From Xanthobacteraceae bacterium (GTDB lineage: Bacteria; Pseudomonadota; Alphaproteobacteria; Rhizobiales; Xanthobacteraceae): 64,000 nucleotides of DNA. Shown here in pieces: positions 26,738-36,622 of the stretch; position 1 is the stretch's first letter, and every line of letters starts with the position of its first letter. The notes under the pieces were generated by a model. The model was not told the DNA's origin. It saw only the letters and a list, made by a program, of their open reading frames with translations, and ran no database searches. A program made the translations under genes and the position numbers. The DNA is taken from positions 81,433 to 145,432 of the forward strand of contig JAQSWY010000008.1 of assembly GCA_029266425.1 (NCBI GenBank), written 5' to 3'.

Positions 26738-27188
26738 CGGCGGCTCCAACCGGACAAGGAAAGCCTGGGGATTGTCAGCGCGTCGTGTGGCACGTGTGCT
26801 CAATATCTGGGCTGGCGAACTTGCGTCCACAGCCTAGCGCCGCCACGCCCCGGCCGCACCTCATGGAAATACACGAGATGTGGCGAACTGAAGCGTGCAA
26901 GGCGTCCTGCAATCTCCGACAGGCTCGTATCGGCGATTCCCGCCTGCCGGGCAGAGACATCGGCCCGCGAGCCGGTGGCGCGGGCATCACTCGGCGACCT
27001 GGATGGCACCCCTTCGATAGGAAGGGCGACGAACGGCCGGCGGAGGATTGGCCGTCCGCCGCCCCCGCCGGCAGCGAAGAGCGAAACCACCGGCGGCAAT
27101 AATCTTATTTTATTTCGAATTTCGTACAATAGTTATTCTGCGGCCCCGGATGGGGTGTTGCGCTCATCAGCGATGATGCCGTGGCCGC
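26738..27188. other. Intergenic region, no gene recognised
   Basis: These 451 bases lie upstream of the histidine kinase and past the end of the TctC gene. The AT-rich part around 27095-27135 (TATTTCGAATTTCGTACAAT) may hold the kinase promoter and resembles the sequence near 23490-23520. Confidence 0.4.
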
Positions 27189-28166
27189 TCAATCGAGCTG
27201 CGCGCCGGATGCCTTGACGATGGGTGCCCATTTGGCGAGTTCCGCCTTCACGTGCGTCGCCAACTCCTCCGGGGTCGAGCCGACCACGATGGCGCTGAAC
27301 TCGGCGAGGCGGGCCTGCACCTGCGGATCGGCAAGTGCCTTGTTTGCGACCGCGTTGAGCCGGGCGACCACCTGCGGAGGAGTACCGGCCGGCGCAAACA
27401 GCGCATTCCAGGTATAGGTCTCGTAACCCGGCAGCGTCTCGGCAATGGCCGGCACATCCGGGAACGACGGCGCCCGCTTCGCGGTCGTGACCCCGAGCGC
27501 GCGCAGCTTCCCCGTCTTTATGTGGCCGGCCGAAGACGGGAGATTGTCGAACATGACCGGCACCTGGTTCGACAGCACGTCGATCAGGGCCGGGCCGGCA
27601 CCCTGATAAGGAATATGCTGCATATCGATCCCGGCCATGGAGTTGAACAGCGCGCCCGATAGATGCAACGGCGTTCCATTGCCCGAGGATGCGAAGGTGT
27701 ATTGGCCGGGATTGGCCTTGACCAGATCGATGAGCTCCTTCACGGTCTTCGCCGGAAAGGCGGGGTTCACCACGAGCACGTTCGGGACAATCGCGAGCAG
27801 CGAGACCGGCGCGAAGCTCGTCACCGGATCATAGGGCATCTTCTTGTAGAGCGCGGGGTTCAAGGCGTGGGTCGCGACCGTCCCCATCAGAATGGTGTGA
27901 CCGTCGGGCGTCGCCTTGGCGACAGCGGAGGCGCCGACATTGCCACCTGCTCCCGGTCGATTTTCGACCACCACCGGCTGTCCGAGGTCGGGCGACATGT
28001 GCTGGGCAAGGAGACGGCCCACGAGATCGGTCGAGCCGCCTGCGGCAAAGGGAATGACCAGGGTGATGGGGCGAGCCGGGAAGGTATCGGCGGCACTCGG
28101 ACATGGCGCGGCCACCCCCAGTATGGCTATCGCAAGAGCACCGAACAGCGTGGCTCGAAACGTCAT
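27189..28166 (-). CDS. TctC/Bug-family solute-binding protein
   Basis: The 325-residue periplasmic receptor has a signal peptide (MTFRATLFGALAIAILGVAA) and the family pattern FPARPITLVIPFAAGGSTDL, VVVENRPGAGGNVGASAVAK and YTFASSGNGTPLHLSGALF. It captures carboxylates, usually for a tripartite tricarboxylate transporter. No TctA or TctB is adjacent, so it is an orphan receptor, common in such genomes. GGGAGG precedes the start. Confidence 0.9.
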   Translation of the reverse strand: MTFRATLFGALAIAILGVAAPCPSAADTFPARPITLVIPFAAGGSTDLVGRLLAQHMSPDLGQPVVVENRPGAGGNVGASAVAKATPDGHTILMGTVATHALNPALYKKMPYDPVTSFAPVSLLAIVPNVLVVNPAFPAKTVKELIDLVKANPGQYTFASSGNGTPLHLSGALFNSMAGIDMQHIPYQGAGPALIDVLSNQVPVMFDNLPSSAGHIKTGKLRALGVTTAKRAPSFPDVPAIAETLPGYETYTWNALFAPAGTPPQVVARLNAVANKALADPQVQARLAEFSAIVVGSTPEELATHVKAELAKWAPIVKASGAQLD

Positions 28167-28393
28167 GAAAGCGACCTCCCTGTGAGGATGAACGGATGGC
28201 ATCCTCTGGAAGGTGCCCTGACGTAATCCTGGGCCAGATAGGGCAGCGGCTCAATGCGGAAAGCCTCTCTCTAGGCCAAAGTGGCTAGATGGCCTTGGAG
28301 CGATTTCGCCGCACGGCAGGTGCTCGGGCGGCGAGTTCTGTGGACGGGCCAACGGAATGCTTGCAGCGTCGAACAGGCTGCGGCCGAGGCGCT

Positions 28394-29287
28394 CTATCCG
28401 CCCCAAGGCTGATTGCGCTGCCAGGCCGCCGGCGTCTCGCCGACATGGCTGCGGAACACGCGCGTCAGGTGCGCCTGGTCGAAGAAGCCGGTCGCAACCG
28501 CGATGTCGGTCAGCGACATGTCGCCCCGCGCCAGATGTTCCTTGACCTTCCGGATACGGGCATTCATCTGCCACTTGTGCGGGGAAAGGCCGGTTGAAGC
28601 CTTGAAGGCGTGGCTGAAATGCGATTCCGAAAGCCCCGCAAGCTCGGCGAGTTCCTCAAGCCGGATCCGGGCGAGGCAGTTCCCTTCGATATAGTCGACG
28701 ACTCTGCGGAGCTGGCGGGACGACAGGCTGCTGCGCTTGCGCTCGCCCCGACGCGTGTCGAGGCGAAGGAAATCAACCAGCAGCGCAGTGGTCAGGCTGT
28801 CTCCATAGAGCTCGTGAAAGGATTTCGGCTGCGCGCACTCGGCGGCGATGAGCGCGGCGAGATTGAGCATCTTCGGGTCCGAGAACATCAGCCGCGGCGT
28901 GCTCAGATAGTCCACAGAGAATTCGTCGCCGAGCCGCCGCCTCAGCGCCTCCATGTCGAAATGCAGGTCGAGATGGCGGATATGGGTGGCCTCGTCGCAG
29001 CGGGTCCATAGCGGCACGCCCGGTGGGATGTAGCTGATTTCCCGGATCATGGGCCGGCTGCGAATCGGCGCCCGGTCGGGAGCCAGACGCAGGTCGAAAT
29101 GCCCGCCCGCGCGTTCCAGCAGGATGAACAGGCGCGGATCGTCAGAGACGTACTCGCCGCCGGCGCCGACCTCTCCGTCTGCCTCCCAGACCTCCGCGAG
29201 CACGCCCTGCCACGATCGCTGGTGCCCCTCGATGACCGAGATGCCCTGGCGCGAGGCGGTCATGCGGGGCCGAAACGCAACTGTCAT
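28394..29287 (-). CDS. AraC-family transcriptional regulator
   Basis: The 297-residue protein has an N-terminal sensing half and a C-terminal double helix-turn-helix (IRLEELAELAGLSESHFSHA, and SLTDIAVATGFFDQAHLTRV). It is divergent from the TonB receptor gene and, by position, probably controls the siderophore uptake operon; AraC regulators of this layout often take the ferric siderophore as co-inducer (inference). The divergent region 29288-29533 is AT-rich but I cannot place a Fur, Irr or RirA box with confidence. Confidence 0.9.
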   Translation of the reverse strand: MTVAFRPRMTASRQGISVIEGHQRSWQGVLAEVWEADGEVGAGGEYVSDDPRLFILLERAGGHFDLRLAPDRAPIRSRPMIREISYIPPGVPLWTRCDEATHIRHLDLHFDMEALRRRLGDEFSVDYLSTPRLMFSDPKMLNLAALIAAECAQPKSFHELYGDSLTTALLVDFLRLDTRRGERKRSSLSSRQLRRVVDYIEGNCLARIRLEELAELAGLSESHFSHAFKASTGLSPHKWQMNARIRKVKEHLARGDMSLTDIAVATGFFDQAHLTRVFRSHVGETPAAWQRNQPWGG

Positions 29288-29533
29288 CGGTGATCCTCCG
29301 CAAACCCGCCGTGTTTCTTCATCCGCCCCGGTGTCACCGGACTGCAACGCTGCCGCCGCACCCGCGCAAGCCGCCTACCAAATGCCCAAAACCGTGCTAT
29401 TCGCCACAACAATGTCCAATCAAGCGGAAAAGGCAATTGCTACTAGCGTTCAAACGGCATGGAATCTCGAAGGCGTTATTTTCGAATATTTCCAGTGTGC
29501 CAAGCGAGTATCATATTGTTTGGAGCTATTACA

Positions 29534-31807
29534 ATGTATCGCGGGAGGCTGGCAGCTTTTCTTCTTGGCAGCGCGATGGCGGTGGTGCCGCCTTTGACGA
29601 CCACCTCCCACGCTCAGGAAGCGCAGGGCACGTCGACCGAGCTCGACACCATCTCGGTGGAAGGCGAGCGCGGCGAGGCCGGCACCGGCCCGGTCAATGG
29701 CTATGTCGCCACCCAGACCACCACCGGCATGAAGACCGACGTTCCCATCGTCGAGATCCCGCAATCCATTTCGGTCATCGGCCGCGACGAGATCGATGAT
29801 CGCAAGGCTCTCAAGCTGGACGAGGCACTGCGTTACACCGCGGGCGTCCTGAGCGCCCCCTTTGGCGGCCCGGACCCGGACACCGACTGGTTCTTCATCC
29901 GCGGCTTCCAGGCCACCCAGACTGGCGTCTTCCTCGATAATCTCTCGCTGTACAGCTATGGCTTCGGCGGCTTCCAGGTCGATCCGTTCCTGCTGGAGCG
30001 CATCGAAGTGCTGAAGGGCCCCGCCTCGGTGCTCTATGGCGGCTCCAATCCCGGCGGCATCGTCAACATGATCAGCAAGCGTCCGCAGGACGGCCGGCTG
30101 CGCTATGTCGAGACCGGGATCAATAATTTCGGCAATGGCTATTTCGAGTTCGACATCGGCGATTCCTTCGGCGGCCTCACCCCCGAGAAGGGCGTCGTCG
30201 GCAAGGCGCCGGCGGCGCCGGCCGATCCCTATTGGGCCTACCGCATCACCGGGCGCATCGCCGGCGGCGGGCAGGAAACCGATTACAGTGAGGATTTCCG
30301 CGGCGTGATCATGCCGCAGGTCACCTACCGTCCGAACGACCAGAACGAACTCACCGTCTATGCCGTCTTCGCCGCCATGGACCAGGTCAATATCGGCGGC
30401 GGCTTCCTGCCCTATTACGGCACGGTGAAGAACGCCTCGTTCGGCAAGATCCCCCGCGACGCCTATTTCGGCGAGCCCGACCTCGACAATAGCCGCTACA
30501 CCCAGGCCATGATCGGCTACGAGTTCGAGCACGTCTTCGAGAACGACTGGACCTTCGATTCCAGCGCGCGCTACGGGCATTTGGACAAGCGCGAGATCGG
30601 GCCATACCCGTGGGGTTACTGCAATCCCAACCCGCAGGTGCCGAACGAGTGCCTGTCCGGCGGCAATCCCAAGCCGATGCCTCTCGATAACCCCGCAAAC
30701 CTGCTCTACCGCATCGGTTTCGAGGGCAATTCCGTCGTCGACAGCTTCTCGACCGACAATCATTTCGGCAAGGAATTCTCGACCGGCGCGATCGACCACG
30801 ATCTTCTCATCGGCGTCGATTACACGCTCTACCATCTGAGCAACGTCCAGGCCTCGGGCGGCGGCACCCCGATCAGCGCCACCGATCCGATCTATGGCGT
30901 GCCGCAGGGGCCGACCTTCATCTACATGGACCAGATGCTGACCCAGCAGCGGGTCGGCGGCTATGTGCAGGACCAGATGCGCTTCGGCGGCGGGTGGATC
31001 CTCACGCTGAACGGCCGCTACGACTATGTCGACACCGACTCCGAGAGCCCGCCGCAATACACGTTCTCGCCCAACTACAAGAGCAACGACAGCGCCACCA
31101 CCGGCCGCGCCGGCCTCGCTTATGAGTTCGCCAATGGGCTGACGCCCTATGTCAGCGTCTCCAGCTTCTTCAATCCGGTGATCGGCACCACTGTCACCAA
31201 TGAGGGCCTGGAGCCGGAAAAGGGCTATCAGTACGAGGCCGGCCTCAAGTATCAGCCGACCTTCATGGACGCGCTGTTCACCGCCTCGGTGTTCCAGATC
31301 ACCAAGCAGAACGTGCTGGTCAGCGATCCCAGCCCGCCCTTCCTCTCCTCGCAGATCGGCGAGGTGCGCTCCAGCGGGCTCGAACTGGAAGCCAAGGCCA
31401 ACATCACCAGGAACTTCCGCGTGCTCGGCTCGCTCACCATCCTCGACATGGAGATCACCGAGGATCTCGACGAGGCGGTGATCGGCAAATTCCCCATGCT
31501 GGTGCCGGACGTCACCGCCTCTGCCTGGGCCAATTACAAGTTCGACCAGGGCCCGCTCAAGGATGTGAGCCTGGGTGCAGGCGTGCGCTATATCGGCTCG
31601 TCCTGGATCGACAACGCCAACACGGCGCAGGTGCCGAGCGTCACTTTGTTCGACGCCGCCATCCGCTATGAGCGCGAGACCTGGGGCGTCGCGCTCAACG
31701 TCAACAACGTCTTCGACAAGGTCTATGTCTCCGGCTGCCAGGGCCTCACCAGCTGCGGCTATGGCGACAGCCGAACCATCACCTTGTCCGCGCACTACAA
31801 ATGGTAG
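29534..31807 (+). CDS. TonB-dependent siderophore receptor
   Basis: The 757-residue outer-membrane receptor has a signal peptide ending near SHA-QEA, a plug domain (VEIPQSISVIGRDEIDDRKA, IEVLKGPASVLYGGSNPGGI) and a 22-strand barrel closing with the aromatic C-terminus AHYKW. It imports a ferric siderophore. The start MYRGRLAAFLLG is preferred over an upstream Met at 29459. It ends one base before the ATPase gene, so it leads a five-gene uptake operon. Confidence 0.94.
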   Translation: MYRGRLAAFLLGSAMAVVPPLTTTSHAQEAQGTSTELDTISVEGERGEAGTGPVNGYVATQTTTGMKTDVPIVEIPQSISVIGRDEIDDRKALKLDEALRYTAGVLSAPFGGPDPDTDWFFIRGFQATQTGVFLDNLSLYSYGFGGFQVDPFLLERIEVLKGPASVLYGGSNPGGIVNMISKRPQDGRLRYVETGINNFGNGYFEFDIGDSFGGLTPEKGVVGKAPAAPADPYWAYRITGRIAGGGQETDYSEDFRGVIMPQVTYRPNDQNELTVYAVFAAMDQVNIGGGFLPYYGTVKNASFGKIPRDAYFGEPDLDNSRYTQAMIGYEFEHVFENDWTFDSSARYGHLDKREIGPYPWGYCNPNPQVPNECLSGGNPKPMPLDNPANLLYRIGFEGNSVVDSFSTDNHFGKEFSTGAIDHDLLIGVDYTLYHLSNVQASGGGTPISATDPIYGVPQGPTFIYMDQMLTQQRVGGYVQDQMRFGGGWILTLNGRYDYVDTDSESPPQYTFSPNYKSNDSATTGRAGLAYEFANGLTPYVSVSSFFNPVIGTTVTNEGLEPEKGYQYEAGLKYQPTFMDALFTASVFQITKQNVLVSDPSPPFLSSQIGEVRSSGLELEAKANITRNFRVLGSLTILDMEITEDLDEAVIGKFPMLVPDVTASAWANYKFDQGPLKDVSLGAGVRYIGSSWIDNANTAQVPSVTLFDAAIRYERETWGVALNVNNVFDKVYVSGCQGLTSCGYGDSRTITLSAHYKW

Positions 31808-31808
31808 A

Positions 31809-32627
31809 ATGAACCTCGCCGCCCTCCCCGCAACGGATTACGACGCCATTGAGGCTCCGCTGTTCGAGCTCGATGGCGCGTGCTTCGAGGTGCCCGGCAG
31901 GCAGATCCTGGCCCCGCTGTCGCTCACCCTCCCGCCGGGTCGCATCTGCGGCCTTATCGGCCCGAATGGATCGGGCAAGAGCACACTGCTGCGGCTGCTG
32001 GCGCGCCACCTCGCGCCGTCGCGCGGGACTATAGCGCTCGGCGGTCGCCCGCTTTCCGAATGGACCGACCGCGACTTCGCGCGCCACGTCGCCTACATGC
32101 CGCAATTCACGCCGCGCTCGGACGGCATGACTGTCCGCGAGCTCGTCGCGCTCGGCCGCTATCCCTGGCACGGCATGCTCGGCCGATTTACCAGCGCGGA
32201 TGCGGCGAAGGTGGAGGAGGCGATCGATCGGACTGGGCTCGCACCCTTGGCCAACCGCATTGTCGACAGCCTCTCCGGGGGCGAGCGCCAGCGAGTCTGG
32301 CTGGCGCTGATGCTCGCTCAGGACACGTGTTGCCTGCTGCTCGACGAGCCGACCTCAGCGCTCGATCTGGCGCACGAGACCGGCATGCTCGAACTGATCC
32401 GCGACCTCGCCCGCGAGCGCGGCATCGCCGTCGTCATCGTGCTGCACGACATCAATCTCGCCGCGCGGATATGCGACGACATCGTGGCGCTGCGCGATGG
32501 CGAGGTGATCGTCCATGCCGGCGCACATGAGGTGATGACCCCGGGCACGCTCGCCGCCATCTATGGTGTCCCGATGGGGATCATGCCTCATCCGACACGC
32601 GGCGAACCGCTCAGCTACGTGCTGTGA
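31809..32627 (+). CDS. fhuC: Ferric-siderophore ABC transporter ATPase (FhuC-like)
   Basis: The 272-residue ATPase has Walker A GLIGPNGSGKSTLLRLL, signature LSGGERQRVWLALMLAQ, Walker B CLLLDEPTSALDL and His loop VLHDINLAARICDD. It couples to the fused permease downstream. Its stop overlaps the start of the binding-protein gene (TGATG). Confidence 0.93.
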   Translation: MNLAALPATDYDAIEAPLFELDGACFEVPGRQILAPLSLTLPPGRICGLIGPNGSGKSTLLRLLARHLAPSRGTIALGGRPLSEWTDRDFARHVAYMPQFTPRSDGMTVRELVALGRYPWHGMLGRFTSADAAKVEEAIDRTGLAPLANRIVDSLSGGERQRVWLALMLAQDTCCLLLDEPTSALDLAHETGMLELIRDLARERGIAVVIVLHDINLAARICDDIVALRDGEVIVHAGAHEVMTPGTLAAIYGVPMGIMPHPTRGEPLSYVL

Positions 32628-33535
32628 TGCGCTCCGTTCGGCCCCATTGGACGCGGCGGCAGGCGCTCTATGCCGCCACCGCGCTGGCCGCCGGCGTCGT
32701 GCTGCCGGCCCGCGCCTCGCTGGCCGGCGTCCCCCGCGTCGCGACGCTCGACTGGGCGATCCTGGAGACCCTGCTCGCACTAGGCGCGCCCCCGGTCGCG
32801 GCGACCGAGCTGGTGCAGTTCCGCGACATCGCCGTCGAGCCCGCCGTTCCTGCAAGCGTCGCCGATCTCGGCCTGCGCGGCCTGCCCAATCTGGAGACGC
32901 TGCTGCTGGCGCGGCCGGAGATCATCTTCAATTCCAGCTTCTATGCGGCGCTGGAGCCGAGGCTCGCACGCATCGCGCCGGTGGAGAGCTTCACTTTGTT
33001 CGAGCCCGGTCAGCGACCCTATGCACCGGTGGAAGCCATGACCCGCGTGATCGCCGCCCGGCTGGGGCGCACCGAGGCGGCGGATGGGTACATTGCCGGC
33101 ACCGAAGCGGAGATGGCGGCACTGCGCACCCGACTGCGCGGCGGCGACGGCCGCGCCGTGCTGCCGATCAATTTCGGCGACGCTCGCCATTTCCGCACCT
33201 TCGGGTTCGACAGCATGCTGGGAGAGGCGCTGCAACGCCTCGGCCTCGCCAATGCGTGGACCAACCCGACCAGCTATTCGGCGAGCGCTCCGGTCGGGCT
33301 GGAGGCGCTCGCTGGCTTCGACGATGTCTGGATCGCCATCATCGGACCGACGCCGCCCGAGGTCGTGCCGATCCTGGCGCAGAGCGCATTCTGGAACGCC
33401 CTTCCCGCGGTGCGCGCCGGCCGCGCGCTGTTCCTCGGGTCGGTCAACCCATTCGGCGCATTGCCATCGATGGTGCGGTTCGCCCGATTGCTGACGGATG
33501 CCCTGCCCTTCTCCGGGGGTGGCGGGAATGGCTGA
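32627..33535 (+). CDS. fhuD: Siderophore-binding periplasmic protein (FhuD-like)
   Basis: The 302-residue binding protein has a Tat-like N-terminus (WTRRQALYAATALAAGVVLP) and the helical-backbone fold of class III receptors, with VATLDWAILETLLALGAPPV at the start of the mature domain. The start may be GTG at 32624 or ATG at 32627. It delivers the ferric siderophore to FhuB. Confidence 0.9.
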   Translation: MRSVRPHWTRRQALYAATALAAGVVLPARASLAGVPRVATLDWAILETLLALGAPPVAATELVQFRDIAVEPAVPASVADLGLRGLPNLETLLLARPEIIFNSSFYAALEPRLARIAPVESFTLFEPGQRPYAPVEAMTRVIAARLGRTEAADGYIAGTEAEMAALRTRLRGGDGRAVLPINFGDARHFRTFGFDSMLGEALQRLGLANAWTNPTSYSASAPVGLEALAGFDDVWIAIIGPTPPEVVPILAQSAFWNALPAVRAGRALFLGSVNPFGALPSMVRFARLLTDALPFSGGGGNG

Positions 33536-35513
33536 GAGCGTGTCCTCCCTGCCGCTGTTCCGGCCCTGGGCCGGGCTCGGCCTCATCGCCGCACTGCTGC
33601 TTGCCTCCGTGGTCGCGACCCGCCCGCTGCTGCCCGGCAGCGACGCCGATGCCGCCACGCTCGATACCATCCTGCTCTGGCATGCGCTCATGCCGCGTGC
33701 CGCCACGGCGATCCTCGTCGGTGCCGCGCTCGGCCTATCCGGTGCCCTGCTCCAGCGCGTGCTACGCAATCCGATCGCCGATGCCTCCACGCTCGGCATC
33801 GCGTCGGGAGCGCAGCTCGCGCTTACCCTCGGCATCGCCTTCGCTCCGGCGCTGATCGCTGCATGGCGGGAGGGCTTGGCGCTGGCGGGCGGGCTTACGG
33901 CGGCCGGCGGCGTGCTCGCGCTCGGCTGGAAGCGCGGGCTCGATCCGGTCACGATGGTGCTGTCGGGCATGGTCATCTCGCTGACGGCGGCGGCGCTGAG
34001 CGCCTTCGTCGTGCTCGCCAAGGGCGAGTACCTGATGTCGCTCTTCATCTGGGGCGCCGGCGCGCTGAACCAGCAGAGCTGGGACGCTCCGGCGACCATC
34101 GCGATCCGCCTCGTGATCGGCGCGGCGGCGACCAGCCTGCTGCTGCGCCCGCTCGCCATACTCGGGCTCGACGATGCCGGTGCCCGCAGCCTCGGGGTCG
34201 GGTTGCTGACAACCCGCCTCGTCATCCTGCTCGTCGCTGTCTGGCTCGCCGCGAGTGTGACGGCGGAGGTCGGCATCATCGGCTTTGTCGGCCTTGCCGC
34301 CCCGGCCTTCGCCCGGCTGGCCGGCGCGCGCACGCCGCGCCAGATCGTCCTCGTCGCCCCGATCGCCGGCGCGATCGTGCTCTCCATCACCGACAGCCTG
34401 GTGCAGCTCGCGGTTCCCGGCTTCGCCGATCTCGCGCCCACCGGCGCCGCCACCGCGCTGTTCGGCGGGCCCCTGCTGCTGTGGCTACTGCCCCGCGTGA
34501 GAAGTGCCGAACTTTCCCGGCTCGACGCCGGTGTTCCCGCTTATGCCGGCCGGGCGCCGAACCGCTCGGTCACGCTTCCGCTTGTCGCCGCCGTCGCCAC
34601 CGCCGCGCTGGTGCTCGGACTCACGATCGGGCGCAGCGCCGAGGGGTGGCAGTTCGCCACCGGTCCGGCCTTTGCCGAGCTCCTGCCCTTCCGCTGGCCG
34701 CGGCTTGTCGCGGCGGGCGCCGCGGGCGCGATGCTCGCCGTCGCCGGCACGCTTATGCAACGCATCACCGGCAATCCGATGGCAAGCCCTGAAGTGCTGG
34801 GCGTAAGCGCGGGCGGCGGCGTCGGGCTGGCGGCGACCCTGTTCCTGTTCGGATTTCCGGGTCCGCTCGTCATGATGGGCGCCATGGCACTGGGTGCCGC
34901 GGCGACGCTCGCCATCATGCTCAGCATTGCCGCCCGTTCGGGGCTGAGCCCGGAGCGCTTCCTGCTCGCCGGCATCGCGGTCGGCGCCTTCTGCATGGCG
35001 ATCCTCACCACCGTGCTCGCGAGTGGCGGCATGGAGGCCTACACGCTGCTGGTCTGGATGACCGGCTCGACCAACCGCACCGGTCCCGTCGAGGCGCTGA
35101 TCGCCATCATCGCCGCCGCGGTGCTGATCAGCCCGCTTTTCCTGTTCCGGCGGTGGCTCGACATCCTGCCGCTCGGAACCGATTTTGGTGCAGGCATCGG
35201 GCTACCGGTACGCAGGGCGCGGCTCGTGCTGGCGCTGTTCGCCGCCGGGCTCACCTCCATCGCCTGCTTCGTGGTCGGCCCGCTGAGCCTTGTCGGCCTG
35301 ATCGGACCGCATCTCGCCCGATTGCTCGGCTTCTCGCGAGGCGCCGGCCAACTGACGGCTGCCGCGCTGATCGGCGCGGCCGTGCTGATCCTGGCCGACT
35401 GGCTGTCGCGGATCGTCGCTTTTCCCTACCAGGTGCCCGTCGGCCTGTTCGCCGCCCTGATCGGCGGGCCGTACCTGATCTGGCTGCTGAGGCGTGGAAT
35501 GAACAATGGCTGA
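33528..35513 (+). CDS. fhuB: Fused iron-siderophore permease (FhuB-like)
   Basis: The 661-residue protein is a tandem fusion of two BtuCD-type permease halves, each about 330 residues with roughly ten helices. The first half has LSGALLQRVLRNPIADASTL; the second has VAGTLMQRITGNPMASPEVL and GPLSLVGLIGPHLARLLGFS. Such fusion is characteristic of FhuB. It overlaps fhuD by 8 bases and the reductase gene by 8. Confidence 0.93.
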   Translation: MAESVSSLPLFRPWAGLGLIAALLLASVVATRPLLPGSDADAATLDTILLWHALMPRAATAILVGAALGLSGALLQRVLRNPIADASTLGIASGAQLALTLGIAFAPALIAAWREGLALAGGLTAAGGVLALGWKRGLDPVTMVLSGMVISLTAAALSAFVVLAKGEYLMSLFIWGAGALNQQSWDAPATIAIRLVIGAAATSLLLRPLAILGLDDAGARSLGVGLLTTRLVILLVAVWLAASVTAEVGIIGFVGLAAPAFARLAGARTPRQIVLVAPIAGAIVLSITDSLVQLAVPGFADLAPTGAATALFGGPLLLWLLPRVRSAELSRLDAGVPAYAGRAPNRSVTLPLVAAVATAALVLGLTIGRSAEGWQFATGPAFAELLPFRWPRLVAAGAAGAMLAVAGTLMQRITGNPMASPEVLGVSAGGGVGLAATLFLFGFPGPLVMMGAMALGAAATLAIMLSIAARSGLSPERFLLAGIAVGAFCMAILTTVLASGGMEAYTLLVWMTGSTNRTGPVEALIAIIAAAVLISPLFLFRRWLDILPLGTDFGAGIGLPVRRARLVLALFAAGLTSIACFVVGPLSLVGLIGPHLARLLGFSRGAGQLTAAALIGAAVLILADWLSRIVAFPYQVPVGLFAALIGGPYLIWLLRRGMNNG

Positions 35514-36594
35514 CGCCCCGTTGCTGAGAGCCCGCGCGCGCGTGCCCCTGCCCGATCCGGACGCGATGCTGCACCGCTTGTGCGAGCATTTCGTCGCGCA
35601 TGGCCTCGTGACCAGGAGGGAGCGCGGCGGGCGCATCGAGAACCAGTTCGGTCATGCGGAACTGGAGCTGGAGGCCGGCGCGCTGCGGATCGAGGCGGCC
35701 GGCGTCGACCGCACGGCGCTCTATGTTGTGAAGATGGCGCTGGCCGAGCACATCTTCGAAATGGCCGACGGCGAGCCGCCGGCCTTCCAATGGACCGGCG
35801 ATGCCGACGCGGAGGCCGGCATACCGTTCTTTCGCGAGATGACGGTGCGCGGCGCCAGCAACGTCACCCGCTCGATGCGGCGCGTGACGCTGACCGGCGC
35901 GGATGTGGAGCATTTCGCGAGTGGCGGCCTGCACGCCCGCGTGCTGATGCCGCCGGCCGGGCGCGAGCCGCGCTGGCCGATCGCCGCCGCCGATGGCCGC
36001 GTGGTCTGGCCGAAGGGCGAGGACGAGCTGACGGGGCGCGTCTACACGATCCGGCGCATCGATTCGGAGCGCGGCGAGCTCGACATCGACGTCGTGCTCC
36101 ACGACGATCCCGGCGCGCCGGGATCGAACTGGGCGGCGACCGCCGCGCCTGGCGACCGCGTCGGCCTAATGGGGCCGGGCGGCGGCGAGATCGTCGCGGC
36201 CGACTGGTATCTTCTGGCCGGCGACGAGACCGCCCTCCCCGTCATCGCCCGCATCGCGGAATCCCTGCCGCCGGCAGCGAAGGCGATCGCGTTTATCGAG
36301 GTGGAGGCGGCCGCCGACGAGCAACCGCTCACATCGGCTGCGGACATCGAGACGACCTGGCTGCACCGGGGCGCCGCCGCGCCTGGGACCACGCGCCTCG
36401 AGACGGCGATCCGTGACGTGAGCTGGCCCGAACCCGGCGTCGCCGCCTACGCGCTCGTCGGCTGCGAGCAGGCCGCCGCGCGCAGCATCAGAACCCTGCT
36501 TCGCAAGGAGCGAGGCATGGGCAAGAAGGAATCGCTCGTCGCCGCCTATTGGCGGCGCGGCAGATCGGGCGGAGAGGTGGAGCGCGACACCTGA
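35506..36594 (+). CDS. DUF2218-SIP fusion, siderophore ferric reductase
   Basis: The 362-residue cytoplasmic protein has an N-terminal DUF2218 domain (about residues 1-95; HMLRL-like MLHRLCEHFVAHGLVTRRER). It is followed by a siderophore-interacting FAD domain (FREMTVRGASNVTRSMRRVT) and an NAD(P)H-binding C-terminal part (DWYLLAGDETALPVIARIAE). It probably releases iron from the imported siderophore by reduction. It is the last gene of the operon, overlapping fhuB. Confidence 0.88.
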   Translation: MADAPLLRARARVPLPDPDAMLHRLCEHFVAHGLVTRRERGGRIENQFGHAELELEAGALRIEAAGVDRTALYVVKMALAEHIFEMADGEPPAFQWTGDADAEAGIPFFREMTVRGASNVTRSMRRVTLTGADVEHFASGGLHARVLMPPAGREPRWPIAAADGRVVWPKGEDELTGRVYTIRRIDSERGELDIDVVLHDDPGAPGSNWAATAAPGDRVGLMGPGGGEIVAADWYLLAGDETALPVIARIAESLPPAAKAIAFIEVEAAADEQPLTSAADIETTWLHRGAAAPGTTRLETAIRDVSWPEPGVAAYALVGCEQAAARSIRTLLRKERGMGKKESLVAAYWRRGRSGGEVERDT

Positions 36595-36622
36595 ACGGCG
36601 GCTGTGCGCTGCGGCACTCGGC

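Noticed and set aside
29288..29533. Fur/Irr/RirA box in the AraC-TonB receptor gap
   Set aside because: AT-rich sequence is present but no match good enough to name an operator.
29450..31795. 781-residue minus-strand open frame opposite the TonB receptor
   Set aside because: Composition artefact; the plus strand carries signal peptide, plug and barrel-closing motif.
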